The position numbers and the translations under genes are program-made. Below are positions 1 to 9,786 of a stretch of 64,000 nt of DNA, piece by piece; position 1 is the stretch's first letter; every line of letters begins with the position of its first letter. Location: NCBI GenBank assembly GCA_017798145.1, contig CP059069.1, positions 2,465,226 through 2,529,225 on the forward strand, read 5' to 3'. The DNA comes from Akkermansiaceae bacterium. Lineage in GTDB: Bacteria; Verrucomicrobiota; Verrucomicrobiia; Verrucomicrobiales; Akkermansiaceae. The notes below the pieces were generated by a model. That model saw only the letters and a list, made by a program, of their open reading frames with translations. It searched no databases and was not told the DNA's origin.

Positions 1-2811
1 ATCGAGCAGGGCGCGGAATACGAGGGTCACTGGTCCTATGAGCCGATCGCCAGGCCGATTCCGCCCGAGAACAAATGGTCCGACAAGCCGGTGGACGGCT
101 TCATTTTCGAAAAACTCGCCGAGGCGGGGCTGGAGCCGAATCCCACCGACGATGCGCGCCGTTTCCACCGCAGGCTGTCGCTGGATCTCACCGGCCTGCC
201 GCCGGAACCCGCCCAGACGGATGCGTTCGTGGCCGCTTATGAAAAGGATGCCGAGGCCGCCGTTGCCGCCGAGGCCGACCGCATGCTCGCCTCCATCCAA
301 AGCGCGGAGCACTTCGCGCGGCATTGGCTCGACGCGGCGCGCTATGCCGACACGCACGGCATCCACATCGACAACTACCGCGCCATCTGGCCGTACCGCG
401 ATTGGGTGGTGCGGGCTTTCCACCAGAACATGAAATGGGACCAGTTCACCACCGAGCAGCTCGCCGGCGATCTCATTCCCGACCGCACGCTCGACCAGCA
501 CGTGGCCACCGGTTTCCTCCGCTCCCTCGCCACCACCGGCGAGGGCGGCGCGATCCCCGAGGAATACGACGCGATCTACGCCACCGACCGCGTGGACACC
601 ATGAGCGGCATCTGGCTCGGCCTCACGGCGAGCTGCGCCTCCTGCCACGACCACAAGTTCGACCCGTTTTCCCAGAAGGATTTCTACCAGTTCGCCGCGT
701 TTTTCCGGAACAACACGATGAAGGCGCTGGACGGTAACAACGCGGAGCACGCGCCGGCCATTTTCGTCCCGCTACAAGATGACAGGGAAAAGTGGATGCA
801 GATACAGGAGTCCGTGAAAAGCCTGGACGGAAAGCTCGCGGCGCGGCGCAAGGCGGCGAACGCGGATTTCAAGGGCTGGATCGCCACGGCGGCGCAGTCG
901 CAGGCGCAGGAGACGGACTCTTCGCTGGCGATCCACCTCCCCCTCACGGAAAACGAAGGCAACATCAAGGGCAGGGTGAACGGCCAGCCGCAGGAGTGGT
1001 CGGCGGCGCCCAAGCGCATCGCCGGCCCGCTGGGCAAGGCGATCACGGTTTCCGGCGCGGACATCCCGCTGGGTGACATCGGAAATTTCTCGCGCGGAGA
1101 TCAGGTCAGCTACGGCGGCTTCATCCGGATCGATGGCCCGGCAAGAGAGGTCAATGGCTCGGTCATCGCGAAAATGGATTCCGCCAACGGCTTCCGGGGC
1201 TGGGATCTCTACCTTGAGAACGGCCAGCCGGGCGCGCACATCATCGACAGTTGGGACAAGTCGGCGAACAAAATGGTCTCACCCACCATGCTGAAACCCA
1301 ATGTATGGTATCATGTCATGGTCGTTTTCGACGGCACGCTCGCCGGCCACCAGACGATGTCGATTTTCGTGGATGGGAAAAGGGTCGGAGCCGGTGCGAA
1401 TCCGAACACGGTCGGCGGAACCATCGAAACCACCGTGCCCCTGCGCCTTGGCTCTCGCGAGGGCGGGGAGTCGAAACTCAATGGCAAAGTCTCGCTCCAG
1501 GACTTCCGCTTCTACCGGAAAAAACTCACCGGGGCGGAGATTTCCGACCTTGCCAACAACAAGATGATCGGCGTCTGGGCGGCGATCCCGGAGAACAAGC
1601 GCACGAAGGAGCAGAACGCCGCGCTCGCGGAGCACTACTTCACCTTCGTGGATGCCCCTTCCCTTGAGCTGCTGCGCGAAAAGGACAAGCTCGTTGCCGC
1701 CGACGGCGAGATCCGGAAGCGCGGCTCTGCCACACTGGTATTCGAGGAGAAGAGCGAGGAACCCTTCGCCCACATCCTCACGCGGGGAGCCTACGCCTCA
1801 AAGGGCGAAAAGGTTTTCCCCAATACCCCCGCCATGCTGCCGCCCATGCCCGAAGGTGCGCCGAAGAACCGCCTCGGCCTCGCGAAGTGGCTCAACGACC
1901 CGAAAAACCCCCTCCCCGCACGCGTCACGATGAACCGCCTCTGGGCGAATTTCTTCGGGATCGGCATCGTGGAATCGGCGGGCGACTTCGGCATCATGGG
2001 CGCCCGCCCGACGCATCCCAAGCTCCTCGATTGGCTCGCCTCGGAGTTCGTTTCCAGCGGCTGGGACTACCGCCACATGGCGAAAATCATCGCCACCTCC
2101 AAGGCCTACCGCCAGTCCGGCGCGATCAGCCCGGAGAAACTGGAGAAGGATTACTCCAACGCCCTCGTCTCGCGAGGCCCGCGCCTTCGCCTCGACGCCG
2201 AGCAGCTCCGCGACCTCTCGCTTGCGGCCGCCGGAGCGCTCTCGCCGAAGGTCGGCGGCGCGCCCGTGAAGCCCTACCAGCCGGAAGGCATCTGGGAGGC
2301 CGTGGCCATGCCGCAGTCGAACACCAAGAACTACAAGCAGGACACCGGTGAGGCTCTTTACCGCCGCTCGATCTACACCTTCTGGAAGCGCACCGCCGCG
2401 CCGCCCACCATGGAGATCCTCGACGCGCCGACACGCGAGCACTTCTGCCTCAAGCGCAGCCGCACGAACACCCCGCTCCAGGCGCTCGCCCTGATGAACG
2501 ACCCGCAGTTCGTGGAAGCCTCCCGGAACCTCGCCGCCAAGGCCATGTCGGAACAGAAGGATTTCGATACCCGCCTCGACCTCATGTCCCTGCGCCTCCT
2601 GAACCGGAAATTCGATACCGCCGAACGGGCCGTGGTGAAGGAAACGCTCGACGCCGCGCTCGCGCATTACACCGCCAAGCCCGAAGAGGCGCGGCTCGCC
2701 ATCGCCACCGGGGAGTCCAAGGCTCCCGAAACCATCCCCGCCCCCGAACTCGCCGCCTGGTCGCTTGTCGCCAGCCAGCTCTTCAACCTCGACGAAACCG
2801 TAACCCGCTAA
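1..2811 (+). CDS. PSD1-type protein (DUF1549-LamG-DUF1553), 5' end outside window
   Basis: The reading frame is open from base 1, so the true start lies upstream. The visible part opens with a stretch resembling the linker after a PSCyt1 haem domain (GAEYEGHWSYEPIARP), then DUF1549 (roughly bases 90-760), a concanavalin/LamG-like insert (about bases 1030-1560; FDGTLAGHQTMSIFVDGKRV), and DUF1553 to the C-terminus ([43 protein letters not shown], split here by description). Such proteins are exported, and in PVC bacteria they sit beside DUF1501 genes and sulfatases. Their biochemical role is not firmly established; links to polysaccharide turnover are suggested. The DUF1501 gene follows after 6 bp, so the two are probably cotranscribed. 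The haem motif expected at the N-terminus cannot be checked here. Confidence 0.93.
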   Translation: MEQGAEYEGHWSYEPIARPIPPENKWSDKPVDGFIFEKLAEAGLEPNPTDDARRFHRRLSLDLTGLPPEPAQTDAFVAAYEKDAEAAVAAEADRMLASIQSAEHFARHWLDAARYADTHGIHIDNYRAIWPYRDWVVRAFHQNMKWDQFTTEQLAGDLIPDRTLDQHVATGFLRSLATTGEGGAIPEEYDAIYATDRVDTMSGIWLGLTASCASCHDHKFDPFSQKDFYQFAAFFRNNTMKALDGNNAEHAPAIFVPLQDDREKWMQIQESVKSLDGKLAARRKAANADFKGWIATAAQSQAQETDSSLAIHLPLTENEGNIKGRVNGQPQEWSAAPKRIAGPLGKAITVSGADIPLGDIGNFSRGDQVSYGGFIRIDGPAREVNGSVIAKMDSANGFRGWDLYLENGQPGAHIIDSWDKSANKMVSPTMLKPNVWYHVMVVFDGTLAGHQTMSIFVDGKRVGAGANPNTVGGTIETTVPLRLGSREGGESKLNGKVSLQDFRFYRKKLTGAEISDLANNKMIGVWAAIPENKRTKEQNAALAEHYFTFVDAPSLELLREKDKLVAADGEIRKRGSATLVFEEKSEEPFAHILTRGAYASKGEKVFPNTPAMLPPMPEGAPKNRLGLAKWLNDPKNPLPARVTMNRLWANFFGIGIVESAGDFGIMGARPTHPKLLDWLASEFVSSGWDYRHMAKIIATSKAYRQSGAISPEKLEKDYSNALVSRGPRLRLDAEQLRDLSLAAAGALSPKVGGAPVKPYQPEGIWEAVAMPQSNTKNYKQDTGEALYRRSIYTFWKRTAAPPTMEILDAPTREHFCLKRSRTNTPLQALALMNDPQFVEASRNLAAKAMSEQKDFDTRLDLMSLRLLNRKFDTAERAVVKETLDAALAHYTAKPEEARLAIATGESKAPETIPAPELAAWSLVASQLFNLDETVTR

Positions 2812-2817
2812 ACTGCG

Positions 2818-4275
2818 ATGAATCCAGTGGACATTTACAACCAGGCCTACACCCGCCGCCAGTTCTTCCGGAAATCCGGCACCGGCCTCGGTGTCGCTGC
2901 GATGGCCTCGCTGCTCGGCGAGAAAAGTTTCGCAGCTTCCCAGCCTGCGGGCGGCGTGGCTTTCCCTCAGTTCGCCCCGAAGGCGAAGCGCGCGATCTAC
3001 ATCTCGCTGATCGGCGCGCCCTCTCAGTTCGAGACCTTCGACTACAAGCCCGAACTGGTGAAACGGTTCAAGGAAGACCTCAAGGGCTATCTCGCGAAAG
3101 AGGGTGAGCGCCTCACCGGCATGACCTCGGGCCAGGCGGCCTTTCCCATCGCGCCCGCCCGCGTCAAGTTCACCCAGCACGGCCAGTCCGGCACGTGGAT
3201 CAGCGATTACCTGCCATGGCACGGGAAAATGGCGGACGATCTCTGTGTCATCAAGTCGATGCACACCGACGCGATCAACCACGAACCCGCCAACCAGCTC
3301 ATCTGCACCGGCTCGATGGTGAACGGCAAGGCTTCCATCGGTTCGTGGCTTTCCTACGGCCTCGGCTCGATGAACAACGACCTGCCCGCCTTCGTCGTCC
3401 TCCATGCGAAGCACACCTCGCCCTACTCGAACGTGCAGGCGATCTCGAACCGGCTCTGGGGCTCCGCGTTCCTGCCCGGCAAGCACGCGGGCGTCTCGCT
3501 CCGCTCGCTGGGCGATCCCGTCCTTTTCCTCAAGGACAACCCCGGCGTCTCCAAGGAAATGCGCCGCAAGATGCTCGACGGCCTCGGCAAGCTCAACATG
3601 AAGTCCTACGACGCCATCGGCGATCCCGAGATCCAGAACCGCGTCCAGCAATACGAGATGGCCTACCGCATGCAGTCCTCGGTGCCTGAGCTGGCCGACC
3701 TTTCCGGCGAAGCCGAGCACACCTACGCGCTCTACGGCGAGGAAAGCAAGACCCGCGGCAGCTTCGCGAACTCCGCCCTCATGGCCCGCAGGCTCCTCGA
3801 AAGGGGCGTCCGCTTCGTGCAGATTTTCCACCGCGGCTGGGACCAGCACGGCAACCTGCCGCGCGACATCGCCTCCCAGTGCAAGGACGTGGACCAAGGC
3901 TGCTACGGCCTCATCCAGGATCTGAAAATGCGCGGCATGTTGGAAGACACCCTGGTGATCTGGGGCGGCGAGTTCGGGCGCACGATCTACTCGCAGGGCC
4001 AGCTCACTGAGGACAACTACGGCCGCGACCACCATCCGCGCTGCTTCAGCATCTGGATGGCCGGCGGCGGCATCAAGGGTGGTCAGGTCTATGGGGAAAC
4101 CGACGAGCTGAGCTACAACATCACCCAGAACCCCGTCCACATCCGCGATCTCCACGCCACCATCCTCCACGCCCTCGGCATCCAGCACGAAATGCTAAGC
4201 TACAAGTTCCAGGGCCTCGACAACCGCCTCACGGGTGTTATGCCGGCCAAGGTCATCAAGGATCTTTTCGCATAG
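2818..4275 (+). CDS. DUF1501 family protein with Tat signal
   Basis: A 485-residue protein of the DUF1501 family, which belongs to the alkaline phosphatase/sulfatase superfamily by fold. The N-terminus has a twin-arginine signal (TRRQFFRKSG, R13-R14) and a hydrophobic stretch ending near SFAA, so a folded, probably metal-bearing protein is expected in the periplasm. Conserved family segments include MHTDAINHEPANQ, the [10 protein letters not shown] block and IWGGEFGRT. It starts 6 bp after the upstream PSD1 gene, the standard pairing in Planctomycetes and Verrucomicrobia. Substrate is unknown. It is a paralogue of the product of 9787-11226. Confidence 0.94.
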   Translation: MNPVDIYNQAYTRRQFFRKSGTGLGVAAMASLLGEKSFAASQPAGGVAFPQFAPKAKRAIYISLIGAPSQFETFDYKPELVKRFKEDLKGYLAKEGERLTGMTSGQAAFPIAPARVKFTQHGQSGTWISDYLPWHGKMADDLCVIKSMHTDAINHEPANQLICTGSMVNGKASIGSWLSYGLGSMNNDLPAFVVLHAKHTSPYSNVQAISNRLWGSAFLPGKHAGVSLRSLGDPVLFLKDNPGVSKEMRRKMLDGLGKLNMKSYDAIGDPEIQNRVQQYEMAYRMQSSVPELADLSGEAEHTYALYGEESKTRGSFANSALMARRLLERGVRFVQIFHRGWDQHGNLPRDIASQCKDVDQGCYGLIQDLKMRGMLEDTLVIWGGEFGRTIYSQGQLTEDNYGRDHHPRCFSIWMAGGGIKGGQVYGETDELSYNITQNPVHIRDLHATILHALGIQHEMLSYKFQGLDNRLTGVMPAKVIKDLFA

Positions 4276-4331
4276 CCCCTGAGGATCGCAATCGCCGCCT
4301 CAACTCTGCGTGGATATGCGGAGGGTTTCCC

Positions 4332-4361
4332 TTTCCATCCGCCGCCGGATATGTGTATCGT
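4332..4361 (+). promoter_or_regulatory. Candidate sigma70 promoter for usp, possibly leaderless
   Basis: TTTCCA (4332-4337), an 18-nt spacer, and TATCGT (4356-4361). The ATG at 4367 comes only 5 nt after the -10 hexamer, so a transcript starting at the usual distance would begin at or next to the start codon. Consensus match is modest. The call leans on the same spacing recurring upstream of other genes in this window. Confidence 0.35.
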
Positions 4362-4366
4362 GAGGT

Positions 4367-4807
4367 ATGAAAAAAATCCTCGCATCCGTCGATTTCTCAA
4401 ACGCAAGCCCCGGCGTGGTCGCCACGGCCGCGGAAATGGCGAAAGCCTTTGGTGCGGAACTGCACCTCCTGCATGTGATCGAGCCCGAGCCGACCTACAC
4501 CGCCTACGGCTTCACCCCGGAGGAATTCCCCGCCATCCACACCTTCCACGAGGAAACCCGCGCCCGCGCCAAGAAAACCCTCGAAGATGCCGCATCCGTT
4601 TTCCCAGGAGCCGTCACCCACCTCGGTGATGGCAGCCCGCTGCATGTGCTTGAGGAAAAGGTCAGGGAGATCGCCGCGGATCTCGTCATCCTCGGTTCCC
4701 ACGGCCACGGCGTGGTGGCCTCGCTACTGCTAGGCAGCGTGGCCGAGGGCATGATCAGGAAATCCATCGTGCCAACGCTGGTGATCCCGGCGGGGAAGGA
4801 TGAGTGA
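4367..4807 (+). CDS. Universal stress protein (UspA family)
   Basis: A 146-residue single-domain Usp. The start MKKILASVDFSNAS is the typical first beta strand with the nucleotide-contacting Asp (D9). The ATP-binding signature is present near the C-terminus: G110-x2-G113-x9-G123-S124 (GSHGHGVVASLLLGS), so this is the ATP-binding type. Cytosolic; family members are induced under starvation or stress and their targets vary. It stands alone, 91 bp after the DUF1501 gene, with its own promoter-like sequence upstream. No Shine-Dalgarno sequence at a sensible distance is visible. Confidence 0.95.
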   Translation: MKKILASVDFSNASPGVVATAAEMAKAFGAELHLLHVIEPEPTYTAYGFTPEEFPAIHTFHEETRARAKKTLEDAASVFPGAVTHLGDGSPLHVLEEKVREIAADLVILGSHGHGVVASLLLGSVAEGMIRKSIVPTLVIPAGKDE

Positions 4808-5064
4808 GGCTACACAGGCTCTTTGCCTTTCCAACCCGTTCCCTCAACCGCAGGCTCCTGTGCAATGCGCAGGCGAAAAACAGACCCTTTGCCTCTTGCT
4901 CGGTTTGCCCCTTGAGGGGACTTCACATTCTGGGCGAACAAGCAAAACCCTAGCTTTCATTCATTGCCCGGAAAGTCGTCGCTTTGCCATGCGCCCGGTC
5001 GGGTGATTTGGTGTTTGCCCTCTTCCTGGCATAAATCCAGCATGGCACTGTTTAACTTAAAGCC

Positions 5065-8000
5065 ATGATGACGCGTGCCCGATTTCTCACTCCCGTTGCA
5101 TTCCTCGCCCTTGTCGCCACCCACAGCCACTCGGAAATCATCGGCGTCGAATCCTTCGACTACCCGGACGGACCGGTCGCGGGGCAAAGCGGCGGCATTT
5201 TCTGGGACTACGACAACTTCGCGGTTTCGCACACCGGAACCGCCTCGGACTGGGACAACAGCTTCGGCGCTCCGTTTGTCCGCTACGGGAAATTGGTCAC
5301 CGACAACTCGGGAACCGATCGCGAGTTCAACGGCCCCGGCGAGGGGTTCCCTCCCAGCGACGAGGGCAACGGCGCGGTCAACGACCCCGCCAGCGTCCCC
5401 AGTTCCGACGCCAAGGTGGTTTATTTCCGCGTCAACGCCACCACCGGGGCCACCGTGCCCGCCTACTTCGGAATCAGCTCCTACGACTTCAACGCCGAGC
5501 GGCTGTTCTTCGGGAAAACCGATAGCGGCAACGATTTCCGCGTCCGCGTCTTCGGCACCGGCGATGGCGGCTCAAGCGTGAACGCCGCCGCGAACACCAC
5601 CTACACCTTCGTCGCCAAGCTCGATTACGTGAGCAATGTGGTCGCCTTTTTCGTCGATCCCGACCTCAACGCGGCGGAACCCCCACCCACCGCATCCCTC
5701 ACCTACACCGGCACCAACTGGAGCACCGCCGTGCGCCTCGCCAGCGGCAGCGGCGGGGAAATTTCCTGGGACAAGCTCGTCGTCGCCACCACCTGGGACG
5801 ATCTCGGCACCGTCGTCACCAACACCGCCGACTCCGGTGCCGGATCGCTGCGCGACGCCCTCGCCGGCGCGCCCGACGGCGGACTCATCACCTTCGCCCC
5901 CGCCCTCAGCGGGAAAACCATCACCCTCACCGGCGGCGAGTTGAGCCTCAGCAGGAACGCGGCCATCGACGCCTCCGGGCTGCCCCGCGGCATCCGCATC
6001 AGCGGCAACCGCGCCTCGCGGGTCATGAACATCGCCTCCGGGAGAAATGTCCGGCTCAACCATCTCACCATCGCCGATGGATTCACCGGTTCCTTCGGCG
6101 GGGGGATCAACACCGAGGGGGCGCTGACCATGGTGGACTGCCGCATCACGGACAATACCGCGGTGGGGGTCTGTGGCGGCGTTTACTCGTTTTTCGGAGG
6201 CGGCATTGACGCCCTGCGCTGCACCTTCCGCGGAAACACCGGAGCGGATGGAGGAGCCATCCGCCATCAGAACGCCGGTTCGGTCACCTTGCGCCACTGC
6301 ACCTTCAGTGGAAACAAGGCGACCTCGGCCGTGGGCGGAGGGGCTCTGGCCGTCATCGACGGCACGACCACCCTGGTCCACTGCACCGTCACCGACAACC
6401 AAGCTCCGGGTCAGGCAGGGGGGCTGTTTTTGCAATCCCCCGCGACAGTCACGCTCGAAAACTGCATCATCGCCGGCAATCAAGCGCCCTTGGGAGCCGA
6501 CATTCTGAAAGTTTCCGGAACCCTCACGCCGACAGGCACCAACCTCATCGGCAGCAACCAGTCGGTCACCAGCGAATTTCCGAGCGACGGCGTCCTCGTC
6601 GGGACATCAGGCGCGCCGGTCGATCCGAAGCTCTCCCCGCTCGCCTACTACGGCGGCAGGACGATGACGCGCCACCCGCTCGTCGGTTCCCCCGCCATCG
6701 ATGCCGCCGGCACCACCGATCCCGGCGGCGGCGACCAGCGCGGCTACGCCCGCTTCAGCGATGGCGATGCCGACGGCACCCCGGCACTCGATATCGGCGC
6801 GGTGGAGGCAGGCTTGAAAATCGTCGCCACCACCGTGGTAGATGAGGACGACGGAAACTTCTTCTTCTCTTCCGGAACCGGAGCTTCCCTGCGCGAGGCG
6901 ATCAAATATGCCCCCGATGGCGCCGTCATCACCTTCGAGATGGTCTCCGGCTTCGAGGACACGCCCGTCGTTCTGTCCCTCGGCGAAATCGTCATCGACA
7001 AGAACCTTTTCATCGACGCCTCGAGCCTAGGCGGCGCCGTCACCGTCTCCGGAAACCACGCCAGCCGGATCTTCCGAATCACCGGGGCGGCCGAGGTCGC
7101 CATGACCCACCTTACCATCACCGAAGGCCGCTCGGACGAAGGACTGGATTGGGACGACCCTTCCAATCCCGATTTTCCCTTTATCGGCACTCCCGGTGCT
7201 CCGGGCGGAGGGATCCTGAACGCCGGCGATTTGAGCCTGATCCACTGTCATGTCCAAGGCAACGAAACCGGCATGGGCGGGGATGGATTTTTCGATCCCA
7301 ATGATCGCGAATCGATTGTTTTCGGCGGCTCGTCCGGAACCGGAGGCGGGATCCACAACCAAGGGAGACTGTTGCTGGAGTCCTCCACACTCTCCGGCAA
7401 TCGCACGGGCGCGCGAGCAGTCCAAGGCAATTCAGCATCAGGAGGTGGCATCTATTCGGATTCAGGATCCGCGCTGATCATTCGCAGGTCTTCGCTCATC
7501 GACAACAGCGCGGGCAAAAGCCCGTCCCTTCAAGACGGAGGAGCCATCTACCTCCGCACCGCTACCCTCCGCGCCCATGACAGCACCTTCAGCGGCAACC
7601 GCGGGATCTCCGGGGGCGCGATCCGGTGCGCCTCCTCTACCGAAGCTTTCCTCTCCCGCTGCACTCTGACGGGAAACACCGCAAGATCAGGGGGCGGGGC
7701 GATCGAGATGAATTCCGGCACCCTTCTTATCCTGGATCACTGCACCATCTCCGCGAATTCCGCCGGACCTTCCGGCGGCGGCGCGATTTTCAACAATGGC
7801 AACACCACCGCCAACCACAGCATCCTCGCTGGCAACACGCCGGACAACATCGCGCGAAACCCGGTCACCGGCACCGGCAACCTCCTCTCCGGCGACCCGC
7901 TTCTCAGCCCCCTCGGCGGCTTCGGCGGCACCACCGCCACCCTGCTGCCGCTCCCGGGCTCCCCCGCCATCGGCGCCGCCACCGGTTCCCCCGCCGCCAC

Positions 8001-8487
8001 CGACCAGCGCGGCTTCCCGCGCGACGCCTCCCCGGACATCGGCGCAACCGAGGCTCCGGACTGGGCCAACCCCGACCCCGCGGATCTCGCCGTCCTCTGG
8101 CCCAACGACCTCGACGGCGACGGCAACCCCTACGGACTTGAAGTCGCCATCGGCACCGATCCTTTCACCCCGTTCGGAGACGCGGGCTTCGAGAACCTCG
8201 CCGTGCCGCAGATCCAACCCGCCGGCGAAGCCGTGCTCAGATTCGGCAACAACAACACCGGCGTCCCCGCCGGCACCACCCTCCGGCTCATGCGCTCCAC
8301 CACGCTCGCCGAGGGCAGCTTCGAGGAACTCGTCCGGATCGTGAACGGCAGCACCGCCAGCGACATCGAGGGCGGCAACGGCTTGTTCCTCTCCGGCGGG
8401 AACCGCCTCGTCACCTTCAGCGATGCCAATCCGCCCGCCGGCAGGGCGTTCTACCGCCTGGAGTCCGAATTCACGCCTCCGCCGTGA
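5065..8487 (+). CDS. Secreted beta-helix protein with two choice-of-anchor Q modules
   Basis: A 1140-residue exported protein. Residues 1-24 form a signal peptide (MMTRARFLTPVAFLALVATHSHS). A LamG-like N-terminal region (about 25-250) is followed by two parallel beta-helix blocks rich in short turns such as CTFSGN and GGGI. Each ends in a choice-of-anchor Q signature (LVGSPAIDAAG with DQRG and DIGAVEA; then LPGSPAIGAATG with DQRGFPRD and DIGATEA). The C-terminus (DLDGDGNPYGLEVAIGTDPF onward) is a cadherin-like tail often seen in Verrucomicrobiota; no PEP-CTERM or beta-barrel was found. Likely a surface or secreted adhesin or glycan-binding protein. The second block looks like an internal duplication of the first. 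Function not known. Confidence 0.88.
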   Translation: MMTRARFLTPVAFLALVATHSHSEIIGVESFDYPDGPVAGQSGGIFWDYDNFAVSHTGTASDWDNSFGAPFVRYGKLVTDNSGTDREFNGPGEGFPPSDEGNGAVNDPASVPSSDAKVVYFRVNATTGATVPAYFGISSYDFNAERLFFGKTDSGNDFRVRVFGTGDGGSSVNAAANTTYTFVAKLDYVSNVVAFFVDPDLNAAEPPPTASLTYTGTNWSTAVRLASGSGGEISWDKLVVATTWDDLGTVVTNTADSGAGSLRDALAGAPDGGLITFAPALSGKTITLTGGELSLSRNAAIDASGLPRGIRISGNRASRVMNIASGRNVRLNHLTIADGFTGSFGGGINTEGALTMVDCRITDNTAVGVCGGVYSFFGGGIDALRCTFRGNTGADGGAIRHQNAGSVTLRHCTFSGNKATSAVGGGALAVIDGTTTLVHCTVTDNQAPGQAGGLFLQSPATVTLENCIIAGNQAPLGADILKVSGTLTPTGTNLIGSNQSVTSEFPSDGVLVGTSGAPVDPKLSPLAYYGGRTMTRHPLVGSPAIDAAGTTDPGGGDQRGYARFSDGDADGTPALDIGAVEAGLKIVATTVVDEDDGNFFFSSGTGASLREAIKYAPDGAVITFEMVSGFEDTPVVLSLGEIVIDKNLFIDASSLGGAVTVSGNHASRIFRITGAAEVAMTHLTITEGRSDEGLDWDDPSNPDFPFIGTPGAPGGGILNAGDLSLIHCHVQGNETGMGGDGFFDPNDRESIVFGGSSGTGGGIHNQGRLLLESSTLSGNRTGARAVQGNSASGGGIYSDSGSALIIRRSSLIDNSAGKSPSLQDGGAIYLRTATLRAHDSTFSGNRGISGGAIRCASSTEAFLSRCTLTGNTARSGGGAIEMNSGTLLILDHCTISANSAGPSGGGAIFNNGNTTANHSILAGNTPDNIARNPVTGTGNLLSGDPLLSPLGGFGGTTATLLPLPGSPAIGAATGSPAATDQRGFPRDASPDIGATEAPDWANPDPADLAVLWPNDLDGDGNPYGLEVAIGTDPFTPFGDAGFENLAVPQIQPAGEAVLRFGNNNTGVPAGTTLRLMRSTTLAEGSFEELVRIVNGSTASDIEGGNGLFLSGGNRLVTFSDANPPAGRAFYRLESEFTPPP

Positions 8488-8566
8488 ACCGCTTTCACCG
8501 GAATGAACGGAGATATCGTCAGCGCTTCGGCGTGAGATGATCGTCGGGATCCATCATGGCAGCTTC

Positions 8567-8600
8567 CCAGGGAAGGCACCTTGGTGGCCTGGCGATTTTT
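8567..8600 (+). terminator. Weak Rho-independent terminator candidate
   Basis: CCAGG (8567-8571) and CCTGG (8588-8592) enclose a GGC/GCC inner stem with a bulge, and five T residues follow at 8596-8600. It lies 80 bp after the beta-helix gene and just before the convergent pta stop. The stem is imperfect. Confidence 0.35.
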
Positions 8601-8615
8601 CAAATCCATTTCCGT

Positions 8616-9683
8616 TCAGAAATCGCTCTCCGGGTGCAGCTCGTGGTATTTGATCGCTTCCACGGCGACGGCGGCGGCGGTGCCGAAAATGGTTTCCACC
8701 GAGGCGGTGCGCGGGAGTTGAGCGGCAGGTCGGGCGAGGCCGAGGATGAGCTGGCCGTAGTTCTGCGCGCCGCCGAGGTGCTGCAGGAGCTTCAGGGAGA
8801 TGTGGGCGGCATCGAGGTTCGGGAAAACCAGGACGTCGGCGGTTTTCCTGGCTGCCGCGTCCGGGAGCTTGGTCTCGGCGGCCTCGGGGTCGATGGCGAC
8901 GTCCGCCTGAAGCTCTCCGTCGAGGTCGAGGTCGAGCGTTTCGCGGAGGATCCGGTCTTTTGCCAGGGCGGTGGCGGCGACGATTTTCTGCGCTTCCGCC
9001 GTGGTGGACGAGCCTTTCGTGGAGTGGCTGAGCAGGGCGACGCTCGGCCTGCGCCCGAGAAAGTGTTGGGCGAGCTTTCCGGTCTCGATGGCGATGGTGG
9101 AGAGCTGGTTCACATCCGGCTGCGGGATGAGGCCGGTGTCCGCGAGGAAAAGGATGCGGTCTTCCCCGAGCAGCGGGAAATGCGGGGCAACGAGCAACGT
9201 GACTCCAAAGATGCGCGGCACATCCGCCTCCGGCTTGATGTTGTGGAGCAGGGCGCGGAAGTAGGCGGCGGGGATCGCCTGGTTGCCACCGACGATGGCA
9301 TCCGCATGCCCGTACTGCACCATCATGGAGCCGAAGTAATGAGGGCGGATGATGGTTTCCTCGGTGTCCACCTGGCCGCTGTCCCGGTAGCGACCCATGT
9401 TTTCCGCCCGTTTCACGAAAAGGGGCAGGTCGGAGGAGCTCTTCGGATCGATGATGCGGACGAAATTCAGCGGGATCCTGTTTTGTCCGGCCATGGCGCG
9501 GATGCGCTCCGGGCGTCCCAACAGGATGGGGGCGACGGCTTCCGCGGCGACAAGCCGGGCGGCGGCCTCGATGACGCGAATGTCCTCGCCTTCCGTGAAA
9601 ACCACCCGTTTCGGATGGCGGCGAAGCTGCCCGATGAGGTGCTGGGTGACTTTGTTGTGGTCCGCAGGGTTGGATTCAGGCAT
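8616..9683 (-). CDS. pta: Phosphate acetyltransferase
   Basis: A 355-residue short-form Pta (PTA_PTB domain only, without the DRTGG and P-loop domains of E. coli Pta). It interconverts acetyl-CoA plus phosphate with acetyl phosphate plus CoA in the cytosol. Recognisable blocks are RVVFTEGEDIRVIEAA near the start, MMVQYGHADAIVGG, VALLSHSTKGSS, and a C-terminal block with VLVFPNLDAAHISLKLLQ. The start at MPESNPADHNK (9683) fits the family; an upstream in-frame ATG at 9770 would add 29 unrelated residues. No ackA is adjacent. It lies between two unrelated gene pairs, about 100 bp downstream of the minus-strand DUF1501 gene. Confidence 0.9.
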   Translation of the reverse strand: MPESNPADHNKVTQHLIGQLRRHPKRVVFTEGEDIRVIEAAARLVAAEAVAPILLGRPERIRAMAGQNRIPLNFVRIIDPKSSSDLPLFVKRAENMGRYRDSGQVDTEETIIRPHYFGSMMVQYGHADAIVGGNQAIPAAYFRALLHNIKPEADVPRIFGVTLLVAPHFPLLGEDRILFLADTGLIPQPDVNQLSTIAIETGKLAQHFLGRRPSVALLSHSTKGSSTTAEAQKIVAATALAKDRILRETLDLDLDGELQADVAIDPEAAETKLPDAAARKTADVLVFPNLDAAHISLKLLQHLGGAQNYGQLILGLARPAAQLPRTASVETIFGTAAAVAVEAIKYHELHPESDF

Positions 9684-9786
9684 GAGGAAAGTTCGCTTGG
9701 GGAATTGGAAAACATCCTGCCCGCGCTCAGGCCGGGAATCAACACCCGACTTTACGGCTCCCGTTTCCATGGGAGGGAAGGCTCCG

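Noticed and set aside
1798..4188. 796-residue minus-strand open frame across the PSD1 and DUF1501 genes
   Set aside because: High-GC codon bias leaves antisense frames open; both + strand genes match known families along their whole length.
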